A stretch of DNA of 34,941 nt from Opitutaceae bacterium (lineage in GTDB: Bacteria > Verrucomicrobiota > Verrucomicrobiia > Opitutales > Opitutaceae). How positions within the stretch are numbered: the stretch's first letter is position 1; every line of letters starts with the position of its first letter. A model generated the notes under the pieces. It made no database searches. It was not told the DNA's origin and saw only the letters and a program-made list of their open reading frames with translations. The translations under genes and the position numbers were made by a program. The stretch covers positions 1-34,941 of the forward strand of contig JANYCF010000401.1 in the NCBI GenBank assembly GCA_025360455.1, read 5' to 3'. Positions 1-7,447 of this stretch are shown piece by piece.

Positions 1-2190
1 GGCCTGCGCCTGGTCATCACGTGACTGCGCGGCGAAGGTCAGCCCCTTGAGGACGATGCAATAGGTCGACGCCGCATCCTCGTTTTTAGGATCGTCGGCG
101 CCAGCCGCGACCAGATACGCGGCCGACTCCGCAAAGGCCAGTCCAGCCGAGGCCTCGTCCCGTGCTCCATGGTGAGCCCAGCCCAGAGACATCAGCAGCA
201 TGGCAAATCTTACTTTATCCTTGGTACTCCGCTGGGGATCGGCCATCAGCGGCCGCCCAATGGCAATGGCCTCCTGCATGGCACGAAGTGCCTCGGCGGG
301 CAACGACTGGTTGTCATAGATACCCGCCTGTATCGCCAACGCATACATCAACCCGGCGGCGGTCTCGAAGGTATGGTCACCCGCAGCGACCCGGCGGCGA
401 AGAATGGTCAAGGCCTCCGCCGTCGGCGCGACGGCCTCATCCGTGCGATTTTGCCAGTTAAGCACCGTCCCCAGCAAGCCCAGCGCCAGCGCGCGGTTGC
501 CTTCCGTCGGCTCGGTCACGAGCTCGGCGGGAAGGTGCTGGTAGTAGTCGACCGTGCGGCGGGTTAGTTGCTCGAAGAGGTTGAGCTGCCCGGCGTCAAA
601 AAGTTTGATCGAAAACTCATTGAGCAGGTAGTTCAACAAGCCTTCGGCCTCAAGGCGGGCGGTATCGGCAAGGACCCGGGTTCGCTGGGCTTCCACCTCC
701 GAGTGGAGCGCGGCAGTCTCGGCGGTGCGAGCACGCCGGGAATTGACGATGCCCCAAGCAGCAGCCGCCACCGCGACCACCGCGAGCAGAGCAGCGCCGG
801 CCGCCACGATGCGGGCGCGTAGGAGCGAGCGCCGCGTCGCCACCTCGGCGAGCTGCACGCGGGCCAGCTCGGCTTCGGTTTCCAATCGGCGGCGTTCAGC
901 GGCCTCGGCCGCCTCGCGTTCGCGGCGGGCATCGCGACTGGCACGCACCACCGCGCAGAGCACATCGTGCGTCAGCTCGATGCGGCGCACGTCGAGCCGT
1001 TCCTCAATCCGCAACAGCCGGCGGGACACGAGCACATCGATTGCCGCGGGATCGGCGGCGGCGGCGGCGAGACTTTTGCGCGCGCGTTCGAGCGCGACGT
1101 TCTCGCGGTAGCCCGAGTCGGTAAGGAGATCGTTTTCCACCCAATGGCGCACCGCCGGCGACTGGTCGGCCATCGTGCGCTCGTAGAATTCCGTGAGAAT
1201 TGTCTCCCGCGAACCCGCCAGCAGAGCGGCATCGATCTGCTCGGCATGGGCCGCACGGCGACGGTAATTCAACTCGCGACAGACGAGACTAAGCAACGAC
1301 GGCTCAACTTCCGCCTGCGCCGGATCGCTCCGGCCGGAGACGAATGCCACGATCGCATTCGCCACGTCGTCGGGCACCAGACCGGGCGAAGGTTTCACCA
1401 CAGCCTCGAGCGCCTGCGCGCCGGAGAGTCGGGTCAGGCGCATGCGATTTTGCATGAGCGTTGGCATCGCAGCCTTCAAACTTTCCAGATGAGGCAGATA
1501 ATCTTCGCGCAACGTGATCAGCACGCGGTAATCGCTCCGAGCGAAATCGAACGCTTCGGCGTTTACGGTGCCGGCATCGACGCGAGCCTCGAAGGAGGCC
1601 GGAGCGCGATTTTCCACGAGGTCGGCGAGATCGGCGATGAAGGTCAGGGCGCGCGCCCGAGTCGCGTCGTCCGCCGCGCCGAGAGTAAACAATTCCTCGA
1701 ACTGGTCGAAGACCAGCACGGGGATGAGCTTCTGACCGGAGCCACCTGTGAGCACATCGTCGCGGTGATGAAAATATTCCCGGAGCGATTCGCCGGCCGC
1801 GGCGCTGCCCGGGTGCGACCACTTGCCCATCATCGTCGTTTCGGCTAACACCGCGGGTTTGATCTGTTCGGCGAGCGGCGGCGCCTCGGGTCCGTGATCG
1901 AGCCGCAGGTAGATCGGCACAAAGCCAGTCGTGCGCAGCCGCGGAAAAACACCGGCCTGGAGCAGCGACGATTTGCCGAGGCCGGACTGGCCGAAGAGAA
2001 TCGTGAGCGTCTTGCGTTCGAGCCGGCGGACCAATTCGCGCGCCTCTTCGTCGCGACCGTGGAAGTACGCGCGATTTTCCTCGGTGTAGGAAACCAGGCC
2101 GAGCCAGGGATTGGCCGCGTTGGAGCGACTGCGACAACGTGGTCCGTCGCGCGATTCGTCCCCGACCACGTTTTCGGGCTGCGCCCTCAA
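1..2190 (-). CDS. STAND-family ATPase with membrane segment and TPR-like C-terminus (3' end outside window)
   Basis: The frame is open from about 2190 to the window start (730 codons seen), so the C-terminus is missing. Residues 41-56 match the entry to nSTAND1 domains (NPWLGLVSYTEE, then YFHGRDEE). A P-loop GQSGLGKSS follows at about 67-75 and a Walker B strand VLVFDQFEELF at 158-168. A charged helix leads to one hydrophobic segment at about 460-482, then helical repeats resembling TPRs (520 to the end). STAND ATPases are signal-sensing switches that oligomerise after ligand binding. Here the ATPase would be cytoplasmic and membrane-anchored. It lies downstream of TIR and SIR2-like genes on the same strand, which suggests a shared immune-type pathway. 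The start is uncertain: an in-frame TAG at 2197-2199 limits the N-terminus, and only TTG (2190) or GTG (2169) precede the domain, neither with a good ribosome site. Family call firm, function inferred. Confidence 0.85.
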   Translation of the reverse strand, partial: MRAQPENVVGDESRDGPRCRSRSNAANPWLGLVSYTEENRAYFHGRDEEARELVRRLERKTLTILFGQSGLGKSSLLQAGVFPRLRTTGFVPIYLRLDHGPEAPPLAEQIKPAVLAETTMMGKWSHPGSAAAGESLREYFHHRDDVLTGGSGQKLIPVLVFDQFEELFTLGAADDATRARALTFIADLADLVENRAPASFEARVDAGTVNAEAFDFARSDYRVLITLREDYLPHLESLKAAMPTLMQNRMRLTRLSGAQALEAVVKPSPGLVPDDVANAIVAFVSGRSDPAQAEVEPSLLSLVCRELNYRRRAAHAEQIDAALLAGSRETILTEFYERTMADQSPAVRHWVENDLLTDSGYRENVALERARKSLAAAAADPAAIDVLVSRRLLRIEERLDVRRIELTHDVLCAVVRASRDARREREAAEAAERRRLETEAELARVQLAEVATRRSLLRARIVAAGAALLAVVAVAAAAWGIVNSRRARTAETAALHSEVEAQRTRVLADTARLEAEGLLNYLLNEFSIKLFDAGQLNLFEQLTRRTVDYYQHLPAELVTEPTEGNRALALGLLGTVLNWQNRTDEAVAPTAEALTILRRRVAAGDHTFETAAGLMYALAIQAGIYDNQSLPAEALRAMQEAIAIGRPLMADPQRSTKDKVRFAMLLMSLGWAHHGARDEASAGLAFAESAAYLVAAGADDPKNEDAASTYCIVLKGLTFAAQSRDDQAQA

Positions 2191-2206
2191 ACGCGGCTAC
2201 ACGGTC

Positions 2207-2257
2207 GGTAGGGCGTGACCGCGACGAGTGCAGCAGCCTCGGCGGCTGGGCGCGCCG
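2207..2257. repeat. Dispersed GC-rich intergenic repeat, copy 1
   Basis: About 50 bases starting GGTAGGGCGTGACCGCGACG and ending CTGGGCGCGCCG. A related copy with an inverted partial copy sits at 22048-22137. This one fills the gap between the TIR gene and the STAND ATPase gene and ends just upstream of the ATPase start, so it may have altered the leader of that gene. Repeat relation seen directly by eye; mobility is inference. Confidence 0.7.
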
Positions 2258-2369
2258 TAAAAATGATTGCGGGCACCTCCGCACCTGACCACCTGCGAGC
2301 AGGCTCCTGCAAAAAAATGCGCCTTGTTCGGTCATTGAGCGTTAAAAGTTAAACGTCGAGGGTTGGCAC

Positions 2370-2834
2370 TCACCGGTTACGCCCGGCAAACAGTTCCTGC
2401 AGGCGCCGGGTGAATTCCGGCGTGGGTTCGCCTCCGAGAAGTCGCGCAAAATGCATCGCCTTGAATTTCTCCGGGGCGCTGGCCTCGGCCTCGGTCGTGT
2501 TCTCAATACAGATGGGCAGGAGAAAAACTGCGCCGTCCGCCATACTGCGCGTGCGATCCACGGCGTAGCTCCACTCCCGGCGGAAATAGGCCTCATGCCG
2601 CCGCTGCGTATTGCTGGATATGACCGGCAGAAAAAAGGAGCCGCGGGCGATGTTGCCGCGAATCTTGCGGTCGTAGTCGTCGCCGCTCTCCAGGCGCTCC
2701 ATATCAAACCAGGTGGTGATGCCGGCGGCATCGAGCCCGGCCTTGAGTTTTTGCACGGCAAGCAGATCCTCGCGGGCGTAGCTGATGAAGACGGCGTTCT
2801 CCGGCATCTCGCGGGCGGGCGGAAGGAATCGCAT
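2370..2834 (-). CDS. Stand-alone TIR-domain protein
   Basis: A 154-residue protein that is almost entirely one TIR domain. The first strand motif ENAVFISYARED is at residues 12-23, WFDMERLESGDDY at 42-54, and the segment YFRREWSYAVD at 83-93. E87 there is at the usual place of the catalytic glutamate of NAD-cleaving bacterial TIR domains. Such domains hydrolyse NAD or make cyclic ADP-ribose-type signals. No membrane segment or extra sensor domain is present, so activation must come from a partner. The start ATG at 2834 lies 9 bases after the stop of the SIR2-like gene, indicating co-transcription. A second ATG at residue 10 would also keep the whole domain. The STAND ATPase follows after a repeat-filled gap of about 180 bases. 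Domain call is confident; enzymatic activity is inferred from family. Confidence 0.9.
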   Translation of the reverse strand: MRFLPPAREMPENAVFISYAREDLLAVQKLKAGLDAAGITTWFDMERLESGDDYDRKIRGNIARGSFFLPVISSNTQRRHEAYFRREWSYAVDRTRSMADGAVFLLPICIENTTEAEASAPEKFKAMHFARLLGGEPTPEFTRRLQELFAGRNR

Positions 2835-2843
2835 CGGCGGCGT

Positions 2844-3773
2844 CTAACCCCCGGCGAAGGGGGCGGCGGTCGCGCGCCGTGCCGTCCAGCGGCGGTGCAA
2901 CTCGGCGACAAATTCCTCCGCGCCGGAAAACATCCGCGTGCGCATGCTGACCTGTTGCAAAAAGGACACCAAGCGCACGTCGCCCAGGCTGTGGCTGTCG
3001 GCGAGGATCTCGCCCACGTCGCGCGGATCGGACAGGCGCCGGCGCTTGGTCATGCGCAGGAAAAGCCGGGCCAGCCAATTGGAGAAATCGCTGCCAATGA
3101 CGAGCAGGTGACTGTGTTCGAGGGCGTGGAAAAGTTTCTCCGGCGTCAGGTGTTCGCTCTGCAACGCGCAGATGAACTCCAACATGTCCTCGTCGGAGAT
3201 GACGTAGGGAGGAGAAGCCGAGAGACGACCGAGGAGATGGTAGACGACGGGACGCGGGAGATCGTCGCGCTCGACCGGCAGATCAGCCACACGGTTCGGG
3301 GCGTAGGCGATGACCTCGGTGTTCGCCGCGCCGCCGAAGCGAACCTGATTGATCGCCTGCTCCATGAGCGGATCGAAAGTCATCGAGACGTAGAGATTGA
3401 AATCCGTGATCTCCGCAAGTTGCCGCAGCGGCAGTGGCGGAGCGAAAGTCGACTCCCGCATGATCGTGCGCAGCCGCGTGTAGGCCTCCTCGCGCCGACC
3501 ATGATTGCTCAGGTAGCTGCAAAGGACATCGTTCAGAGTGGGCGGTTGGGGCAGCGACTTAAGATCGACGTTGAGCCGAGCAGCGAGTTTTTCGGCGAGC
3601 CATTCCTGGAGCAGCCGCGGACCGGTCTCGGTCTCGACCTTCAGCAATTCCGGCCCGATGATTGGGATGACGCGCTTTTCCTCGATGTAGTTGAGCAAGT
3701 CCTCCCAGACATCATCGCTGAAGGGAACAGCCGAGACCGACGGGGTGGCAGAGCGGGCAGATTCGGCATTCAT
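2844..3773 (-). CDS. SIR2-like domain protein
   Basis: A 309-residue protein matching the divergent SIR2-like families of bacterial defence loci. The nucleotide-binding entry VIPIIGPELL is at residues 36-45, VSMTFDPLMEQAI at 129-141 (position of the usual TTNYD motif), VYHLLGRL at 177-184 (position of HxHG) and LLVIGSDFSNWLARLF at 223-238. H179 is kept, but the asparagine normally needed for NADase activity appears to be threonine (T132 in MTFD). It may therefore be a weak enzyme, or a binding or regulatory subunit. It is the first gene of a minus-strand run with TIR and STAND genes and diverges from a SLOG-membrane gene. ATG at 3773; no clear ribosome-binding site. Family membership is fairly sure; role is inferred from context. 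Confidence 0.8.
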   Translation of the reverse strand: MNAESARSATPSVSAVPFSDDVWEDLLNYIEEKRVIPIIGPELLKVETETGPRLLQEWLAEKLAARLNVDLKSLPQPPTLNDVLCSYLSNHGRREEAYTRLRTIMRESTFAPPLPLRQLAEITDFNLYVSMTFDPLMEQAINQVRFGGAANTEVIAYAPNRVADLPVERDDLPRPVVYHLLGRLSASPPYVISDEDMLEFICALQSEHLTPEKLFHALEHSHLLVIGSDFSNWLARLFLRMTKRRRLSDPRDVGEILADSHSLGDVRLVSFLQQVSMRTRMFSGAEEFVAELHRRWTARRATAAPFAGG

Positions 3774-4000
3774 AGGCGTGAGGAGGGTGACAAAAAGAAA
3801 AACTCAAAATCGTAGCGGATGGCGTTCAGTAGCATCCTAAAACGGCTGCGCAGAAGCCTGAACGCAAACATTGCCTTGAAAGACACTACCAAGCGTGGGG
3901 GTGGATACCGGCATGAGTCGTCGAAGTTCATGCAGTGTAAGCTTAGGCCTTGCCAGCCAAAACCCCCACTGGCATCCGTTTGAATCGTCGCTCCGACCGA
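3774..4000. promoter_or_regulatory. Divergent intergenic region of the putative defence island
   Basis: This 227-base gap separates two divergent starts (SIR2-like, minus; SLOG-membrane, plus), so promoters for both sides must lie here or close by. I see no convincing -35/-10 pair or clear operator palindrome. It is less GC-rich than the flanking genes near 3780-3880. Confidence 0.4.
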
Positions 4001-5497
4001 ATGTCCTCTCCTGCCGCCCCCCACTCCAGTCAACTGCCCTTGTTTCACGTCGTTGGGTTTTCTGGTCACCGGCATCTGGGCAATCCGGCTGGCGTGGCGG
4101 CGGCAATCCGCACCGCACTCGAATCGTTGCGCAAAGAAGCTCCTGGCGAATGGATCGGATTGTCCTCGGTCGCCATCGGCAGCGACCAGATGTTTGTCGA
4201 CCAAGTGCTAGGACTGGGGATGTCGTGGCACGTCATTCTGCCCCTGCCCAAAGCGGAATTTCAAAAGGATTTCAACGCGGACGAATGGGCGGACGTCGAA
4301 CAGATGATTACCCAAGCCGAACATATGCGCGTGATCTCGGAAAACGGTGCGCGGGAAGACGCCTATCTCGATTGCGGCATGGAGACGGTCAACGGTGCGG
4401 ACCTGTTGCTGGCCGTGTGGGATGGCGCGCAAGCTCGTGGCAAAGGCGGCACCGGCGACGTGGTGGACTACGCCAAATCGCTGGGGAAACCGGTACTGGT
4501 CATCGACGCCAACACGCTGGAAGTCCGCCGCGAGAATTTCGATAAGCTCAAACGTGATGATCGCAGCCTTACCCAGCTCAACAAACTACCCGCCGCTTCC
4601 GCCGGCTGGGGCGACAATCCCTTCAATGCACCCGCCAATATTTTTGCCTTCCAGCAAAAGTGCGACTTCGCGGCCAGCCACGGCGCCCCGCAATTTCGGC
4701 GGCTGATCATTGGCACCGTGATCTTGCATGTCCTCGCCACGCTGATCGCAGCCGGAGCGCTCTCGTTTGACCTGCACTTCGCTATCATCCCCTGGTTGAA
4801 ACTACTCTGCCTCATGGGAGCCCTCGGGGTCGCGTTGCTGTTGAAACACCAACACCACTCGCTGCACAACTGGGTGCATTGCCGACTCGCGGCGGAGTTC
4901 TGCCGATCGGCGCTCGCCACCTGGGGCCTGCCCCGCGGCACGCCACTTTTCGAGGAGTGCGATGTGGCCAGCGCGCGCGGCCTGAACCGCACCTTGCATA
5001 TTTTGCACAGCCGCTCCGCCACAGCGCAGCCGGTGCCCATGGAAGAATTCAAAAGAATCTACATCGAGAAACGCATCGACGACCAGCTGAAGTATTACCG
5101 GCGCCAGGAAGCCCGCGCCCTGCCGCTCTTCGCTCGGCTCAAACTGGGATTTTGGATCGCCACGATTCTCGCCCTCGGTTGCACGCTCGCCTACGCCGTG
5201 TGCCACACGGCGCACTTGGAAGTGCCGCCGGGGATAACCACCGCCGTGTTTTATTTCCTGCCCATTTCATTGCCGGTGATTGCAGCGTCGTTCATCTCGC
5301 TGATTTCGATCAACGATCTGCAAAGGCGCGTCGCGCGCTATCGGGAAATGCAGCTCATGCTGGAAGACAGCCGCAAGCATGCGCTCTTTTGCCAGACGTG
5401 GAACAGCCTCGAACGAATCGTCATGAAAACCGAGCGCGCCCTCCGCCAGGAAATGCTCGAGTGGCACTCGATCACGAGCTTTGCCGAGTCGCATTGA
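4001..5497 (+). CDS. SLOG-domain protein fused to a four-helix (2 x 2TM) membrane module, SLATT-like
   Basis: A 498-residue protein. The N-terminal SLOG/DprA-like Rossmann domain shows VVGFSGHRHL at 17-26, SVAIGSDQMFVDQ at 56-68, GADLLLAVWDG at 132-142, ARGKGGTGDVV at 145-155 and GKPVLVID at 162-169. SLOG domains bind nucleotide-like ligands. It is followed by two pairs of hydrophobic helices (about 235-257, 262-282; 383-403, 412-436). A conserved-looking soluble segment lies between the pairs, and a C-terminal helix (TERALRQEMLEWHS) resembles the tail of SLATT/DUF4231 proteins. In such conflict systems the membrane part is thought to form a pore or damage the membrane after ligand sensing. 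I chose ATG 4001 because an upstream TTG at 3950 adds only a non-domain tail. It is divergent from the SIR2-TIR-STAND genes. Domains confident; pore role inferred. Confidence 0.85.
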   Translation: MSSPAAPHSSQLPLFHVVGFSGHRHLGNPAGVAAAIRTALESLRKEAPGEWIGLSSVAIGSDQMFVDQVLGLGMSWHVILPLPKAEFQKDFNADEWADVEQMITQAEHMRVISENGAREDAYLDCGMETVNGADLLLAVWDGAQARGKGGTGDVVDYAKSLGKPVLVIDANTLEVRRENFDKLKRDDRSLTQLNKLPAASAGWGDNPFNAPANIFAFQQKCDFAASHGAPQFRRLIIGTVILHVLATLIAAGALSFDLHFAIIPWLKLLCLMGALGVALLLKHQHHSLHNWVHCRLAAEFCRSALATWGLPRGTPLFEECDVASARGLNRTLHILHSRSATAQPVPMEEFKRIYIEKRIDDQLKYYRRQEARALPLFARLKLGFWIATILALGCTLAYAVCHTAHLEVPPGITTAVFYFLPISLPVIAASFISLISINDLQRRVARYREMQLMLEDSRKHALFCQTWNSLERIVMKTERALRQEMLEWHSITSFAESH

Positions 5498-5637
5498 GGC
5501 AAGGCGGGGCAAGTGGGATGAACCGGAATACACAAAACATCCGCAAAGAATCAGCGCACAGACATCCACGATGAACGGGTCCGGGCATTGAGGTAATGGG
5601 AGGTGAAGCACCCCGCCCACAACTGAAACATTTCGCC

Positions 5638-6879
5638 TCAATGCCGGCGCTCAAACGTCGCGCCGGTCTTATCCTGAAAACTTAGCACGCGAGTGCTTTC
5701 ATTGTAGCCGGTGAATATAATTCCCAGCTGTTGATTCACTACATCGCCGGGCACATAAGAAGTTTTGTCGATAAACACTCGGGGTGAATCGCCACCCTTC
5801 ACTCCGCGGATTTTCATATTCGCCACCCAGGCTTTGAAAACCAAACTCGGTTGCGGTGGAGGCGACTTAACGGCAACGGGGGCTGGTTCCGGGACGGCGG
5901 CGGGCTGCTCCACGAGCACGGCGCCACTGACCGTATCAGTCGCGGCTGCCGTCGCCAGAGCAGAGGGAGTTGTTTTTACGGCAGGCTGGGCTGCGGTTGC
6001 GCCGGGATCAGCCGCAATGGCTTCATTGAGCGGGGCCTGTTGCGCTTGCTGTAATTTTTCGGCCGCGACTAAGAGTTTACTCTTTTCAGGAGTTGAAGCA
6101 GCGGTAGCCGGCGGCGTTTTGACTTGGGTTGAAGTCTTGGCGAAGAACTTAAAATAAGCGAAACCTGCCGCCGCCAGCAGCACAATAAACAATGCTCCGA
6201 TCAACAGCAGCTTCTTTAAGAATCCTTCCGCCGCCGGCACTTCGGGTGGTTCAGATGCGATCGAAGCACCAAGTCCGGGCAACGGAGGAAACTTGGCCGT
6301 GGGCGAAGGAAAAGGAAAAGTGGAGGCTTTGCGTATCGCGGTGATTTCAGCGGGTTCCTCATAAGTTCCACTGGGGGGGCCGACGGGAGCCAGACCGGGA
6401 GGTGGCGAAGCATCCAAGACCGCCGGCCATGTTTCTGGCGAGGGCGGTGCATCGTTCAGTACAGGAAATTTCTTTTTGGTCGTATCAGTGGGGAACGGTG
6501 GCGTCGCACCCGTGGCAACGGGGGATTTTTCCCCTTCGGCTGGATTACCGACCTTCGACCGTGCAACCAAAACCGGTTTGGCCGGGGGCGGGGCAAACGT
6601 TCGCGGATCGAAAGATTGCGGAGCCGCCGGCTCTTTTGGCGCCAGCGGTGAAGTCGTATTTGAAAGACCAATCGGTGGCGTAGTCCCACCTGTCTTGAGT
6701 GCCAATTTCGCCCGCGGGGCGGCTGGCTTAACCTCAGTTGGCGTCGCCGCAGGTAACGACACGGCAACCTCGGGCACCGCCTCTTCAGCGGGTGGATTGA
6801 CTGAAGCGGGAGTGATCGCCGGCGGCGCTCCAGCCAACTTAGGCCTGAGACGAATCTTCGGGGTATTCTCATCACTCAT
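5638..6879 (-). CDS. Proline/alanine-rich single-pass membrane protein, Verrucomicrobia-type
   Basis: A 413-residue protein. The first 220 residues are proline-rich and disordered, with basic patches such as KIRLRPKLA at 8-16. One transmembrane helix (LLLIGALFIVLLAAAGFAYF, 224-243) follows, then a second low-complexity stretch. A compact domain occupies 346-413 (FKAWVANMKIRGVKGGD, then VFIDKTSYVPGD, ending FQDKTGATFERR). By memory the last domain recurs at the C-terminus of hypothetical proteins in Verrucomicrobiota, often after a similar linker and helix. No enzyme motif is visible; the domain looks like a small beta-rich, probably extracytoplasmic, module. Monocistronic on the minus strand; ATG 6879. 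Function unknown. Confidence 0.8.
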   Translation of the reverse strand: MSDENTPKIRLRPKLAGAPPAITPASVNPPAEEAVPEVAVSLPAATPTEVKPAAPRAKLALKTGGTTPPIGLSNTTSPLAPKEPAAPQSFDPRTFAPPPAKPVLVARSKVGNPAEGEKSPVATGATPPFPTDTTKKKFPVLNDAPPSPETWPAVLDASPPPGLAPVGPPSGTYEEPAEITAIRKASTFPFPSPTAKFPPLPGLGASIASEPPEVPAAEGFLKKLLLIGALFIVLLAAAGFAYFKFFAKTSTQVKTPPATAASTPEKSKLLVAAEKLQQAQQAPLNEAIAADPGATAAQPAVKTTPSALATAAATDTVSGAVLVEQPAAVPEPAPVAVKSPPPQPSLVFKAWVANMKIRGVKGGDSPRVFIDKTSYVPGDVVNQQLGIIFTGYNESTRVLSFQDKTGATFERRH

Positions 6880-7141
6880 GGCTATTTCATAGCAGTTTTC
6901 AGCAGAGGCGGAAACAAAAAGTTACCCAAACGAATCGATTTCAGCTTTTTCCCGCAGTCCCAAACCATCCCACCTGTTTGGTTCCCGCTCAAATCATCCG
7001 GCAGATGCCAGTAAATCGAAAATTTAATTTTGCTCCACTTGCCAGTCGAAGGCCTTGAGCTGAACTGTTCATGAAATATTTTCCGGATCGCACCCCCTCC
7101 GGCTGGACATGTCTTTGAATTGGAATAACGTCATCTTTTCC

Positions 7142-7399
7142 ATGAAAACTTTAAGAATCGCCCTGCTCGGATTAACTCTCGCATTTCTGGCCGGTTGCAA
7201 CACCCAGGACCGGCAATACGTTGCTTTTAACAAGCTCAAATCCGGCATGTCCGAAACCGAGTTAAAAAACATTCTCGGCGCACCGACCGAAGTTTCATCC
7301 GATACCGATTTCGTGATTTGGACGTACGAAGCTGGCAAAGTATTTTTTCGGGACGGCAAGGTGTACTCTTGGAGTTTGGCTGAGCCCAAGCCCCTCTAA
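7142..7399 (+). CDS. Small lipoprotein, BamE/SmpA-like fold
   Basis: An 85-residue protein with a lipoprotein signal: basic start MKTLR, hydrophobic core, lipobox LAGC with the acylated cysteine at 19. The mature part has the pattern FNKLKSGMSETELKNILGAP, typical of BamE/SmpA-like small outer-membrane lipoproteins, then two short strands (DFVIWTYEAGK, VFFRDGKVYSW). An in-frame ATG at 7109 adds 11 residues that would spoil the signal peptide, so 7142 is preferred. Convergent with the next gene; a hairpin lies between them. Membership in the fold is likely; involvement in outer-membrane protein assembly cannot be claimed. Confidence 0.75.
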   Translation: MKTLRIALLGLTLAFLAGCNTQDRQYVAFNKLKSGMSETELKNILGAPTEVSSDTDFVIWTYEAGKVFFRDGKVYSWSLAEPKPL

Positions 7400-7408
7400 A
7401 GATTATCG

Positions 7409-7438
7409 CCCGGCGCTGCTTTCAGCTTCTGCGCCGGG
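7409..7438. terminator. GC-rich hairpin between convergent genes
   Basis: Perfect 8-base arms CCCGGCGC (7409-7416) and GCGCCGGG (7431-7438) around a 14-base loop, located between the stops of two convergent genes. No T-run follows on either strand, so a bidirectional terminator role is plausible but not shown. Confidence 0.4.
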
Positions 7439-7447
7439 TCGACTGGC

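Noticed and set aside
1304-2335. Long minus-strand frame of 343 codons
   Set aside because: Arginine-rich and motif-free; it is a shadow of the STAND ATPase, whose frame carries Walker A and B motifs and stays open to the window start.
2451-3815. 454-codon plus-strand frame opposite the TIR and SIR2-like genes
   Set aside because: No domain seen; the opposite strand has clear TIR and SIR2 motifs. GC-rich antisense frame.
1-5497. Standard Thoeris system
   Set aside because: No SIR2-SLOG fused ThsA; the SIR2 and SLOG domains are on separate, divergent genes and a STAND ATPase is added.
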